Below are positions 12,416-22,942 of a stretch of 64,000 nt of DNA, one piece after another. The notes below the pieces were generated by a model. The model made no database searches and was not told where the DNA came from. It saw only the letters and a list, made by a program, of their open reading frames with translations. Source of the DNA: Serendipita indica DSM 11827 (Eukaryota; Basidiomycota; Agaricomycetes; Sebacinales; Serendipitaceae); NCBI GenBank assembly GCA_910890315.1, contig CAJVGD010000001.1, forward strand, positions 1,302,001-1,366,000, read 5' to 3'. The stretch's first letter is position 1. The number at the start of each line of letters is the position of its first letter. A program made the position numbers and the translations under genes.

Positions 12416-15130
12416 ATGTTCAGCTGGCTTCAACGACGCTGGAAGGCTGCTCGGGCGTGGATACGCTCCCACTTGGGCTCACAGTCCTTACGCAATCGAC
12501 AGCAACGCCCGGAGCGCGAAACACCAGCGCACCCGCTCGCTGGTGAGAATGGTAATGCGCAAGAGTCCTCTTTTGTGGATCAGAAACGACTCTCTGTGTT
12601 GGAAGCAACGGACACGGTGACGACGACGATTATTGCTAAACAAATCTCTCGCGACGCAGCGCAGACACACCAGGATTCGGACAATCTAGTCTACACAACC
12701 GAGCCCAATCGTACAAACGAGACGGATAGAACAAACGACAGCCTTCGCACAGACGACGTGAACCGCGCAGACGACGTAAACCACAGCGCCGAGCGCTCGT
12801 TATTTGCAGTCGGAAACGCCACAGGCCAACGGGCTGTCGATGGAAATGCAACTTTGGCTGAACAAAAACTCGTTTCGGGTCTGGAGAGCGTTCCAGAGGA
12901 TGAAAGCACGGCGATGGCCCCTGCTGCCAGTAGCGCGCTGCCAGTCGTGGCCAATGGTACGGCGGCGCTCGACGATGTTGCAGCGCCGGTGAGATCGCCG
13001 AAGAAACGCGCTGTTCTCGTACGTGACGCAATACTTAAAAGGGATGAAACGCTAACCATTTGTCTGTACAGATTGGAATCAACTATAGGGCCCATATCGT
13101 TAAGGATTGGCCGGAGCTGGATACACCCGGAAACGATGTAAAGAAGATGGAAGCGTTTTTGAAATCTCGTATGGGTTTGGTTCGCATAGGCCCCACGCGT
13201 GGAGCTCACGTCCAGTTAGGGGGTTACACCGAAATGCTGATTCTTCTGGACGAGGACGCTTACCCTCAGCCAACAGCCAATGTTGTCGTACGTATCGTGA
13301 TGTCACACGGGCTGCATGGGCTGATGGTCATCGCAGCGAGATGCGTTAAAATGGCTCGTGGAGGATGCCAGAGATGGGGACAAGCTCTTCCTCCATTGCA
13401 AGTTTTATCAAAATCTCTCCGGCTTCTCTAACATTTCAACAGACGCCGGACATGGACACCAAGTGCCAAACGAGACTCAATCCGAGGTGAGTCTCTTTTT
13501 TGCTTTTTGACATCGCTCACCCCTTTCGCAGGTGGATGGCATGGACGAGGGTACCTATGTCACACGTTATTTGGCGTAGATGCTGACCACGCTCGTAGCT
13601 ATTGTTCCTCTATGCCTCGAAGGAGACGAAGAGACTTATATCACGGACAACGAATTACACGAGCTGTTGGTTAAATCGATCCCCAGCGGTTGCTCGTTGA
13701 TAGTATGTGGGCGCTCCTTCTCTTCAACGATCTGATAACTCTGTTGTAGACTGTGTTCGACTGCTGTCACGCGGGCACAATGCTCGACCTCCCGAAAGAG
13801 TTTCCTCCAACCTTTACGGAACGACTCGTCAAGACTCTTCCTCTTCTCAAGAGCTCCTCCCTAGGTGAGTCATTTGTACGACCATCTTCCGGGCTCTTAT
13901 CTGTCGCAGTGCGCAATCATATCCACCAACGCCGGCTCAGTGAGTTCAACTAGATTGGGTGGTTTGCAGAACTGACTCGACTTAGCTCTCGATGACCCCA
14001 TCTATGCTAAAAAAGAATTCCGCCTTCGTGAAGACACCGACGTCCGTGTCAAGGCAGCAGTTTCACAAAGAAAAGCGGCTGCTATGGAGAAAGAAAGGAC
14101 GAGCAGGTTTATCAAAGCCAAAGGCGCTCGAAGGGTGTCGATCAATCCTTCGCGACAACGAACTTCGAATCTACTCAAGCTACCAGAAACCAAGATGAAC
14201 GACGCGACTGGCATCTCTGCTATGCACTATGGGGTCCCCATGAAGAAAATGCAGACGCCTCAGTCAACCTTGGACATGCCTTCGCCAATTTCACCTGCGC
14301 AAAAGGCGAATGGTACACGGATTAGCTTTGAACAGCCCACTCCTCTTGCAAAGACCCCTACATACGGCTCCATGAAGTCGGCTACGAGTGCCAAACGGTA
14401 TTTCTTTGACAAATGGCTTGTTGGAAGTGTGCACCCAGAGAATATGACGTCTCCCATCGATGACGAAACTATATCACAGTGAGTAGAGAGCATATTCCTC
14501 GTTGCATACTCTGACTCTGCCGCAGACCAACATCCGCCGCACCGGCGAATACTACGGTGCTACTTACCCCCCACCCTGAGCTGCGACGAAGCGTGGTCCC
14601 CAAAGCGACGATGAAGGAACGAGCGTCGACTCTTCATGCCTTCACACCTTCGGATGAACCCACAATGGATATTCAGCCGGATGTCACCAGCGTCGCGGCT
14701 TGTCTAGACTCGGAAGAAGCCATTGAGAAAACTGATCTAGGCGGGATTCTCACAAACGTATGTTGAATCCGGTAGGGGTGGGCCTATGTTGACAACTTGA
14801 AAGGTCTTTATCCAGTGCTTCGAGGAGCGCTCAAAAGAACACGATGACAGCATTACCCTCGGCGAACTGAGCGACTATTTGCGGTACGTGACTTGTATGG
14901 GAACAGCGTTTTAGATACTGAGATGAAACAGCGAGCATTTCAAGAAGCACACTGACAGCCTTCACGAAGACTGTGAGAAAGGTCCTGCTGGCACCACGCG
15001 GTGTCTGGGACCCAACTGTCTCTTGCCCATAGTTCCTCCAGAGCCCTTAGTCACGAGCAACAATCATTTGGTTCGTCCTCTTCTTCCCATCTCCGAACAA
15101 ACGACTCATATAACGTCAGTATCGCGATAA
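12416..15130 (+). CDS. Metacaspase / caspase-p20 domain protein with long linker
   Basis: ATG at 12416 (MFSWLQRRWKAARAWIRSHL) opens a disordered N-terminal region of about 200 residues. The p20 fold follows: KKRAVL, IGINYRAH, ELDTPGNDVKKMEAFLK, EMLILLDEDAYPQPTA, DGDKLFLH-YAGHGHQVPN with the catalytic His, VDGMDEAIVPL, and TVFDCCHAGTMLDLP with the catalytic Cys. After CAIISTNAGSALDDPIYAKK comes roughly 230 residues of linker, then p10-like VAACLDSEEAIEKTDLGGIL and FIQCFEERSKEHDDSITLGE. Read through the last possible donor, it ends TSVSR at 15130. Metacaspases are Arg/Lys-specific cysteine proteases of clan CD. The intron at 13398-13442 starts with GC and sits right before the catalytic YAGHG. 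About ten introns. The long linker is like plant type II enzymes; fungal ones are usually type I. Confidence 0.82.
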
Positions 15131-15395
15131 AGTGATCAGCATCTAATTGATCTTGCTCTCCACAGAGAGAATCTATGCCGAGACATTTTGCCTGTGTACT
15201 CATTGTCATTGTATCTGTATCACTGGTAACACTGGCAATTCAAATGCCAGATAATAGAGAAAGTGTGCATGGAGAGTTTGAACTTGGGCATCTCCCTCTT
15301 ATCCTTGATTTGATGCAAAGCGCGTGTCAGTTAGGAATACGCGCCACCGAGTTGACAACTTGGACCCGCCACCACTCGCAATTTCGTTTCTCTTG

Positions 15396-16516
15396 ATGTC
15401 CGAAGCAAAATCGAGGTAAGGATACATTCTTCTCGTCAGATCGGAATCTAGATCCGGAAACCTTTGCTGCCGTGCATATCTGAAACTGTGCTCTAGTCCA
15501 CTAGTTGCGAGTCGCAAGCTGGAGGAAGAGGCGGAGAACGGCGTAGAGGGTTCCGGGTATGTGACGACTCTGACTTCTTCGCAAGTTGACTGATATCCCA
15601 ATCCTGGTTAGCCACGGCCATGGTGACAGCGTAGAGAGTCACGGGCCTACAAAACCGGAAGAGCATGAATCGACTAGTGATCAAGATGTCAAAGTGGATC
15701 ATGGGTTGCGTATTTTTATTTTGTTTGCCACCTGGATTTACTGACACTTTGACCACGTATAATTGCTCTGGCGGCATATCGCTTTTGGGCGTAATTTGTC
15801 CTTGGCCGGTTAATGTGATGCGGTCCGCAAACAGAGCGCTCAGCCCGGAACATGATCATGAACAGGACCACCATGAACATGATCATCACGGCAAGCTGCG
15901 CGGCAAGTCGAGTTCTGACGGATCAAAGGGAGGTGGAAGTTCAGTGAAGAGACCGAGCGGTGGACCACGCAAGTAAATAATCATCTCCTCCAGAAATTAC
16001 TTTCCGTCCCTCTTCTTTTCAATTCTATTCACCCTTCTTATTTCGCTCTATCTTCCCTGCCAAGCCATTTCTGCGAGCCGGATGGACATTGCTTCTGAAA
16101 TAGTATCCCTTTGTGAATTTTGACAAACCTGACTCTTCAGGAGTGACGAATCTTATTCGACAAGCTCGTCACTTAAGGACGCGGACGACTCCAGCTCGGA
16201 GGACTCGGCTGATAAACCGGAGAACATAAAGTAAGATATGTAACATGTTGTTTGAAGCTTGTTCGTTGACGAATTTAGGACAAGACCCAAACTTCGTGGT
16301 AAAGCAAGCCCAGGTACAATCAAGGGGGGTGATGGAAGTGGTCCGAGGCCCAAACTTCGCGGTAAACCAACTCCAGATGTAGTCAAGGCGGGTGATGGAA
16401 GTGGTCCGAGGCCCAAACTTCGCGGTAAACCAACTCCAGATGTAGTCAAGGCGAATGACGGGACTGGTCCGAAAGGTCCAAAGGGTCCAAAAGAAGAGAA
16501 AAAGGACAATAAATAA
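15396..16516 (+). CDS. KLRG-1, small His/Glu-rich protein with KLRG repeats
   Basis: Six exons (15396-15415, 15497-15556, 15612-15704, 15835-15972, 16141-16230, 16279-16516) give 212 residues in one frame. The protein starts MSEAKSSPLVASRKLEEEAE, passes His-rich HGHGDSVESH and EHDHEQDHHEHDHHGKLRGK, an acidic Ser tract, then three tandem 21-residue units built on RPKLRGKxxPxxxKxxDGSG, and ends GPKGPKGPKEEKKDNK. Every intron is phase 2, so the internal exons (60, 93, 138, 90 nt) are symmetric modules. A paralogue lies at 38621-38978 with the same 20-nt first exon. No known domain; RGKP resembles the core of an AT-hook, and the His clusters might bind metal, both only inferences. The first base overlaps a possible alternative end of the metacaspase, which I reject. 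Confidence 0.7.
16278..16466 (+). repeat. Three 63-bp tandem repeats in coding exon
   Basis: Units at 16278-16340, 16341-16403 and 16404-16466, with a partial fourth from 16467. Units 2 and 3 are nearly identical (gtccgaggcccaaacttcgc...), while unit 1 is more diverged. The period of 63 keeps the reading frame and encodes 21 residues per unit with PKLRGK at its core, so this is a coding minisatellite. Confidence 0.95.
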
Positions 16517-16686
16517 ACACGTTTCAAGTTCATACTATCTGGAAATATTCGGTTGTCATTGTCATTTCTGTTCCATGGTACAAAGGAGTTATAAACAGCG
16601 ATAGGGCGTGCTACAAGCGAGATACTGTAGGTTGACAGATGGCATAGATAACGTGATAGAAATTGTGGAGAACGGCGGGGATTAGG

Positions 16687-18999
16687 TCATACAGGAGGCA
16701 GCGCGCTGTTCTTGCGGAGCACCTCTTTGACGGCCTGAGAAGGTGAAGCGCGCCAGTCCCACGTCCAGTTCGTAAATATCATCTTGAATCGAGGCCTCAA
16801 CCCATCTTCCTTATGTGACTCGCGTTTCCAGAAATACCACACGCAGAGCACGATCCATCCCACGATGAACACGCTCAGTGAGACAAGAAGATACTTTGTC
16901 ACGTCGCCAGCAGCCATGATAGTGAAAATCATGACCGCAGCGCTAAACGTGATGACACTCCACATCAAAAAGGCAAACGGCAGTGCCCAGATGATTGCGA
17001 GCGGTCGGTGGCCAAATGCGTGGTGATGCTGTGTCTCTAGATATTCGCAGTATTCCTCTGCAGTCCGTTCGGTGCGGTGTTTTCGGATATGCAGCAGACT
17101 AATGGCGATTGAGCCGACCGAAAACACTGTCGAAGCGAGTGAGGCCGTGATCATGGCAGTACGCATGATTTCCTGGAGTCGTGTCTGTGGCCGTTGTTGC
17201 TGAGGATCGAGAATCGGGTACGGGATGGCCAAGAATGCCATGTTGGCCGTCCAGAGCACAGTCGAGAGCAGGCTGACATCGCTCCAATCCTTGACTGTGC
17301 GGTCGATGAGGAGCTGAGACCGGGCCTTGTGTACAATCTTGTCCACCCATATCTTTTCCAGTGCATTGTAATGCGTCGCCGGTGCGTCGAAGAGGAGCAC
17401 ACACGTTATTCGGAGAAGAACCGCCAGCACAAATTGGTAAAACATGCTTAGCCGCTGTCCAAACGTCTTTGGAGTGTCGGATTCCATGGTATGTATAGAC
17501 TGTACGTCGACGCCGTCCTTGTCTGCAGCAGCTTTTTCTTCGAGAGTGATGTTGGGCACTTCAACCTCGTACGAGTGGCAACGGTCGAGTCGAGCAGCTG
17601 GATGGCCATATAGGTTTTGGAATTGCCATTCCATCATGAGCGCAGTCAGACGCGCCACAGCCCATGTCCTACGACCAGGTGGACAATCTACAATAATCAG
17701 AGATGTCCCCCAAGACGATTGGAAAACTCACGACTGAGCATAGAGAGGAAGGATTGGCATTGGTTCTCCGTCCATGAAGATGTGGAGGATACTGAAGTTG
17801 CGACGTCGATGTACATAAACGCAATTTGCTCGGTTAGGTATTTATGGGCAGCATCGACATCAATGTTGGCGTCGATGGGATAGCACTCGATATGGGACCA
17901 ATATTGTGAAGTAAGTTGTAGTCCTAAATGAGGGTCAGTAATCGGCAATTCGTTCAGAGTGGACGTACGCAGGTGCTGGTCAGCAAAAGTTCCAGGGTTG
18001 ACCCTCAGACCTCCAACATCATTAGTGGTAGTCGGTGCCGCCCAGAAGACGACTTGATTATCATGATCTGCGAGATAGTATCCGGCATACGGTCGCAAGT
18101 CCTCTTCATCTTCCCGATAAAGTTCGATGAATAGTTCGCAGCGCTTGGGAAGCTCGAATTCGTTCTCCGCAACAGTGACACGGGTAATAAAATGGGCATG
18201 CTCCAGCGTTTTGCGCACCACAGGATCGCGCGGGTCGCTGTCCGTCACGATTGGCAATGGACGGCAGACTGCCTTGCCTTTACCGTACAGCAGCGTCTAT
18301 TAGAAGAAACCGTCAGAAAAGCCCGCCAAGTGAAGATAAGCGCTTACTCCTTGCAATAAATGTTCTTCGGGCTCCATGGCCTCGCGGTGATAGTACGGCT
18401 TCCCTTCGGGATGGATATACATCTTCCACCCTTTTGGCAGGTCCTCCATCTTGCGATTCATTGGGAGGGAGCCCGGAGCGATGGGTGTATGTGCGACAGG
18501 AATTCTATTCGACGCGTCAGTCTCTCCAAGCAATTCAAGAGGGCGAGACGCACGGTGCTGGCTTGTGCCATCGACGAATGTGCTTTGGCATGGTTGGGTA
18601 AATGTCCCAAACATGACCACTACCCGGTTTTTCCTCTTCGACCATGGTTTTGCCATGCAACACGGGCTTTTCCTTTTCCTTCTGCTCCTTGAGAATCATC
18701 TGGCTAAAAGTGCCATCTGCACCCTCTGGTTCTTCGTGTAGTGAGCCCTCGGGAGACATGACCAGACCCGCGGTTCCATGGCGGGTCGTGAACGAGGTGT
18801 CAATGCGGAGGACGCGGGAGAGCGAGGACCATGTCCTATTTGGATTGCGAGCATCGGGTTGGGTAGTCTTTTTTTCGTCGTTGTTATCATTAGGAATAAT
18901 GTTATCGGCCGTTTGTTGTCGTTCTGGTTGCGCAGCAGTCTCGTTGGAGAAGCGCGGGAGACCTGGGTCCATGGAACTGTTTCTCCTCCAGAAGCTCAT
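16687..18999 (-). CDS. WW-domain membrane protein, copy A
   Basis: ATG at 18999 (MSFWRRNSSMDPGLPRFSNE). A polar N-terminal region with PGSGHVWDIYPTMPKHIRRW leads into a WW domain: LPKGWKMYIHPEGKPYYHRE (both aromatic anchors and the central Tyr pair visible). A central part follows with TLEHAHFITRVTV, FELPKRCELFIELYREDEED and YYLADHDNQVVFWA, then TSQYWSHIECYP and, after an intron, MMEWQFQNLYGHPAARLDRC. The C-terminal third has four to five hydrophobic segments (LAVLLRITCVLLF, LLSTVLWTANMAFLAIPYPI, TASLASTVFSVGSIAISLL, VITFSAAVMIFTIM, VFIVGWIVLCVWYF). It fits an uncharacterised family of WW plus transmembrane proteins known in Agaricomycetes. WW domains bind Pro-rich ligands. The next gene is a tandem copy. 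Confidence 0.8.
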
Positions 19000-19349
19000 G
19001 ATTTATTTCGTAAAGTGGAGAGCTGTCGTGAGAGTACTGGGCGTGACTGATGTGGGCGTCTGGGTCCAAGCTAACCTGCCTTCAGATTTATAAGAAAATG
19101 TTGCGCCACGGGAGTATAATCCGAGTGTAAAGCTTTCAGAAACTGTCATTCGCCCGGAACACGCACAACCGACTCGGCTTTGGATCGGAATCTGCGGGAA
19201 ACCAACGAGGCGGCTCATGAATATATTACTGGCTCATACAAGGAACAATCTCGTTAGATCGGATAGTACAGATGCAGCTAGACACACTCTGGATTCTAGA
19301 TGTCGGCCCTGTCGGTTGGCTGATTCCGAGATCAGTAGCATGCAGACGC

Positions 19350-20160
19350 TCATAGTAGCTTTCCAAGGGCTTTTGGAAGCCCTTTTCAACGCTCCAGCTA
19401 AGCACGCCTCGGAGGTACGTCTGCCGGACTTGGCCATGCAGCTTGACGCCCTCAAACGGCAAGAGCCGATTCTTGAAGTGCAGATCCTCTTTTACTGTCT
19501 ATTCGCTCACTTGTGAACTATTAATCCACGCGAAGCGACGAACACGCACGGTCACCTCGGGTTCCGGATTCCAAACAACCAAGTCTGCACCAAGTCCGAC
19601 CCTAATGGACCCCCTTTTGTCGTGTAGTCGGGCATGAAGGGCTGTTCGCTCACTGGTCTACTCTATCACGCGCTTGATGCTATACTCCTCTTCTTCGCTC
19701 CCGTCCAAAGGGCAAGCCCTAATCCAGATATCCCACCCCATGCTTTCATGGATTCTCCAACGTTGACCATTTTCAAACTGGCGACGCATGGCGAATGGTC
19801 CGATACGACAAAGTCGATTGTACCGTCGCCCAGCGCCGCCCAAAGTGTTTTATTACTTGCCCAATAGAATTTGACTTTTGGGTGACCAGAAGGTTCGCGG
19901 CGACAAGGTAGTGAAAGCACGTCTCGACTATCAACCAGAAGCTGGATGCTTTACCGTGTTTAATGATAGAAACGGTGAGTGAGGTGGCGAGGTGTACAAA
20001 CGTGACATCTTATAATGGGAGGCATGCCTGTGCGCAAATTACTATGCTGATAGCAGCGAGTTGTGTAGTCATGGAGGTGACACGAGAAATATGCCAGAGG
20101 CGTGTCGGTCTACATTCGGTTGCGAGCTTTTGTATACATATAACTCGGCATGGAAGAGTC
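19350..20160 (-). pseudogene. Truncated allantoinase pseudogene
   Basis: Matches the 3' part of the intact allantoinase at 22943-24547. Recognisable are [46 protein letters not shown] and the C-terminal [20 protein letters not shown]. The 5' half, with the His-x-His metal site, is absent: similarity stops near 20160 next to copy B of the WW gene. Within the kept part are a shortened GLGL region, a frame change after AKKR, a diverged stretch with stops at 19900-20100, and a one-base loss before the old stop (QKP-LGKLL). It cannot make an enzyme. It is a by-product of the tandem duplication. Confidence 0.85.
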
Positions 20161-20339
20161 AGACACCACGGGTATTCTGAAGACATCAGAGGAGCGGGTT
20201 GTCTGGAGCCATGAAGCGCCCTCGTAAATCCTCACCATTTGGGTGGTATTGAGCACGGGCCATTCCCTACTCTCAAAGGTAAATATATTCCTGTGCCTAC
20301 ACCTCAAATGTTACAGTTGCCTATAGCAGATTCTACAGA

Positions 20340-22595
20340 CTATATTGGTTTCTTATCGGGCGTCGCCGAATCGTGTTCCGGCAGTACTAACCAATTTATA
20401 AAGATTGCCTTGAAGTCCAGCCTTGACCCTCCCTCATTACCATGTGACCAGAAGTACCACATGCAAAGCGCCACCTCTGCCACAATGAACATGCCCAGTG
20501 TAATGAGCAGATACCTTGTTCCATTGTTAGCAGCTGTGACAGTGAAGATCATGACCGCAGCACTGAAGGTGATGACACTCCATGCCAAAAGAGTAAAAGG
20601 CAGTCGCCAGATGATAGCAAGTGGTCGGTATCCAAAGGCGTGATGATACTTCGTATATATATACTTAGAGTGGTCCTCTGCAGTCCGTACCGTCCGGTAA
20701 ATCCGGATATGCAGTAAACCAATGGCGATCGAGCCAATTGAAAACATTGTCGAGGCGAGAGAAGCAGTTATCATGGTATTACGCATGATTTCTTGAAGGC
20801 CTATCTGCGACTGCTGTTGGATCGGGTATGGGATAGCCAAAAATGCCATATTGGCCGTCCAGAGCACCGTCGCAAGAAGGCTAGTGTCGGTCCAATCCTT
20901 GAGTGTTTCATCGATGAAAAGCTGGGTACGTCTTTGGCTTGTAATCTTATCCACCGACAATCCTTCTAGCGCACGGTGGTGTGTCGCCGATATGTCGAAG
21001 ATGAGCACACATGCTATGCGAAGGAGAACTGCCAGCATGAATTGGTAAACCACGCTCAGCTGTTGCTGAGAGGTTCTTGTGTCAGGTTCTGCGGTAAGAA
21101 TGGACGGCATATCGGCATTTTCTTTGTCTGCGGCAGGTTTATCCTCGAGAGGGATGTCGGGCACTTCAACCTCGTACGAGTGGCAACGGTCGAGTCGAGC
21201 AGCCGGGTGGCCGTAGAGGTTCTGGAATTGCCAGTCCATCATGAGAGCAGTCAGACGGGCTACAGTCCACGTCTTACGGCCAGGTGGGCAGTCTATTATA
21301 CTCTGATCAGACGCGCTCTACATGTGTTGTAATACTCACGATTGAGCATAGAGAGGAAGGATTGGCATTGGCTCTCCGTCCATGGAGATGTAGAGGATGC
21401 CGAAGTTGCGATGTCGGTGCACATGAACGCGATTTGTTCGGTTAGATATTTGTGGGCCGCGTTGATATCAATGTTGGAGTCGATGGGATAGCATTCAATG
21501 TGAGACCAATATTGTGAAGCGAGTTGTAGTCCTATATGGGGTCAGTCCTCGGCAACTTTCCAGGTTGGACCCACGAAGGTGTTGGTTGGCAAAAGTTTCA
21601 GGGTTGACCTTCAAACCTCCGATGTCATTAATAGTAGTTGACGCTGCCCAGAAGACGACTTGGTTATCGTGATCTGCGAGATAATACCCTGCATAAGGCC
21701 GCAAGTCTTCTTCATCTTCCCGATAAAGCTCGATGAACAGCTCGCACCGCTTTGGGAGCTCAAACTTATTCTCCATGACAGTGACACGAGCGATAAAATG
21801 GGCATGCTCCAGCGTCTTGCGCACCACATGATCGCGCGGGTCGCTGTCTGTCACGATCGACAATGGAGGGCAGACTGCCTTGCCTTTACCGTACAGCGGC
21901 GTCTATTAGAAAGTGTCAGAAAGACTCACCAAGTAAAAGTGATAATGACAAGCGCTTACTCCTTCCAATAGGTTGTCCTCAGGCTCCATGGCCTCACGAT
22001 GATAGTACGGCTTCCCTTCAGGATGAATATACATCGTCCACCCTTTTGGCAGTTCTTTTAGCTTGCAATTCATAGCGAGTGAGCCTGGGGCAATCGGAAT
22101 GTTTGCGACGTAAATTCTATTAGGTGCCAGAGGTGTCAGTCTCTCCAAGGAACCCAATAGCTAGACCCACGGGGCTGGCTTGTGCCATCGACGGATGTGT
22201 TTTGGCATGGTTGGATAAATGTCCCAAACATGACCACTTCCCGGTTTTTCGTCTTCGACCATGGTTTGGCCCTGCAGCATAGACAATTGCCTTTCCTCCT
22301 TGGTTATGTCCTGGCTTGATGTACCATCGACAGCCTCTGGTTCATCGTATATTAACGTATCGGGAGACATGACCAGCGGCACGTCGGTGTCATGCTGGGT
22401 CTGAAACGATGTAAGGATGCGCGGGACCGAAGGCCACATCCAGATTGCTTCTGGCAAAGTGGTCTTTTTGCCGTTAATTTTATCATTGGGAATAGTGCTA
22501 TCCACGGTTCGGCGTCGTTCTGATACTGTAGGAGTCTCGTGGAACCGTGGAATTAGATCTGGGCCCGTAGAACTACTTTTCACCCAGACACCCAT
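20340..22595 (-). CDS. WW-domain membrane protein, copy B
   Basis: Tandem paralogue of the gene at 16687-18999, with the same exon layout and order: PGSGHVWDIYPTMPKHIRRW, WW domain LPKGWTMYIHPEGKPYYHRE, the EHAHFIARVTV and FELPKRCELFIELYREDEED block, MMDWQFQNLYGHPAARLDRC and the same set of hydrophobic C-terminal segments. It is shorter at the end (FKAIFINWLVLPEHDSATPD). The ATG equivalent to that of copy A is at 22595 (MGVWVKSSSTGPDLIPR); an upstream in-frame ATG at 22670 (MSTWRGTSSTG) would add 25 residues. Divergence is strongest in the N-terminal region, while the WW domain and the membrane part are kept, which suggests both copies are under selection. Function unknown. Confidence 0.78.
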
Positions 22596-22942
22596 GATTC
22601 GCTTTCTGGAAGGTGAGAATTGCCGTGAGAGTGCGGTGCCAGTAGAACTAGTTCCCCTCCAGGTGCTCATGTTCCGTGGACGTTGAGAGCTGTCGTGACA
22701 GCACGGAGAATGACTAATGTGAGCGTTGAATCCAACCAGTCTACCTGCAAATTTATACCGAGATCTTGCGCCATAGGCGTGGAACCGAGAGACTGACAAC
22801 TAACCAGCAGCGCGCTCCAACGAGGCACCTCAAGCACGATCGGAGAACAGCCTCTTTATATCTGGTAGTACAGATCCAACTAGATAGGATTGGGACCTAG
22901 ATGGCGGGTTGACTTCAGTTGGCTGGTCCAGCACAGCGATGC

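Larger units (their letters stand above)
16687..20160. repeat. Segmental tandem duplication, unit A
   Basis: Unit A (WW gene copy A plus truncated allantoinase) pairs with unit B at about 20340-23790 (WW gene copy B plus the 3' part of the intact allantoinase). The offset between matching points is 3653 bp at the two WW stop codons, about 3596 at the starts and about 3590 at the allantoinase stops. The units are diverged in introns and at many codons, so the event is not recent. The junction lies around 20160-20340. Confidence 0.85.

Noticed and set aside
15131-15396. C-terminal extension of the metacaspase with a hydrophobic span (FACVLIVIVSVSLVTLAI)
   Set aside because: It needs an extra intron and its stop overlaps the KLRG-1 ATG. 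Reading through gives a simple stop at 15130, and the region then serves as the KLRG-1 promoter.
16278-16466. CRISPR-like or satellite array
   Set aside because: Direct repeats are contiguous, coding and in frame; no spacers and the host is eukaryotic.
22596-22670. Extra 25 residues at the start of WW copy B
   Set aside because: Not shared with copy A; the ATG at 22595 matches the copy A start. Still possible.
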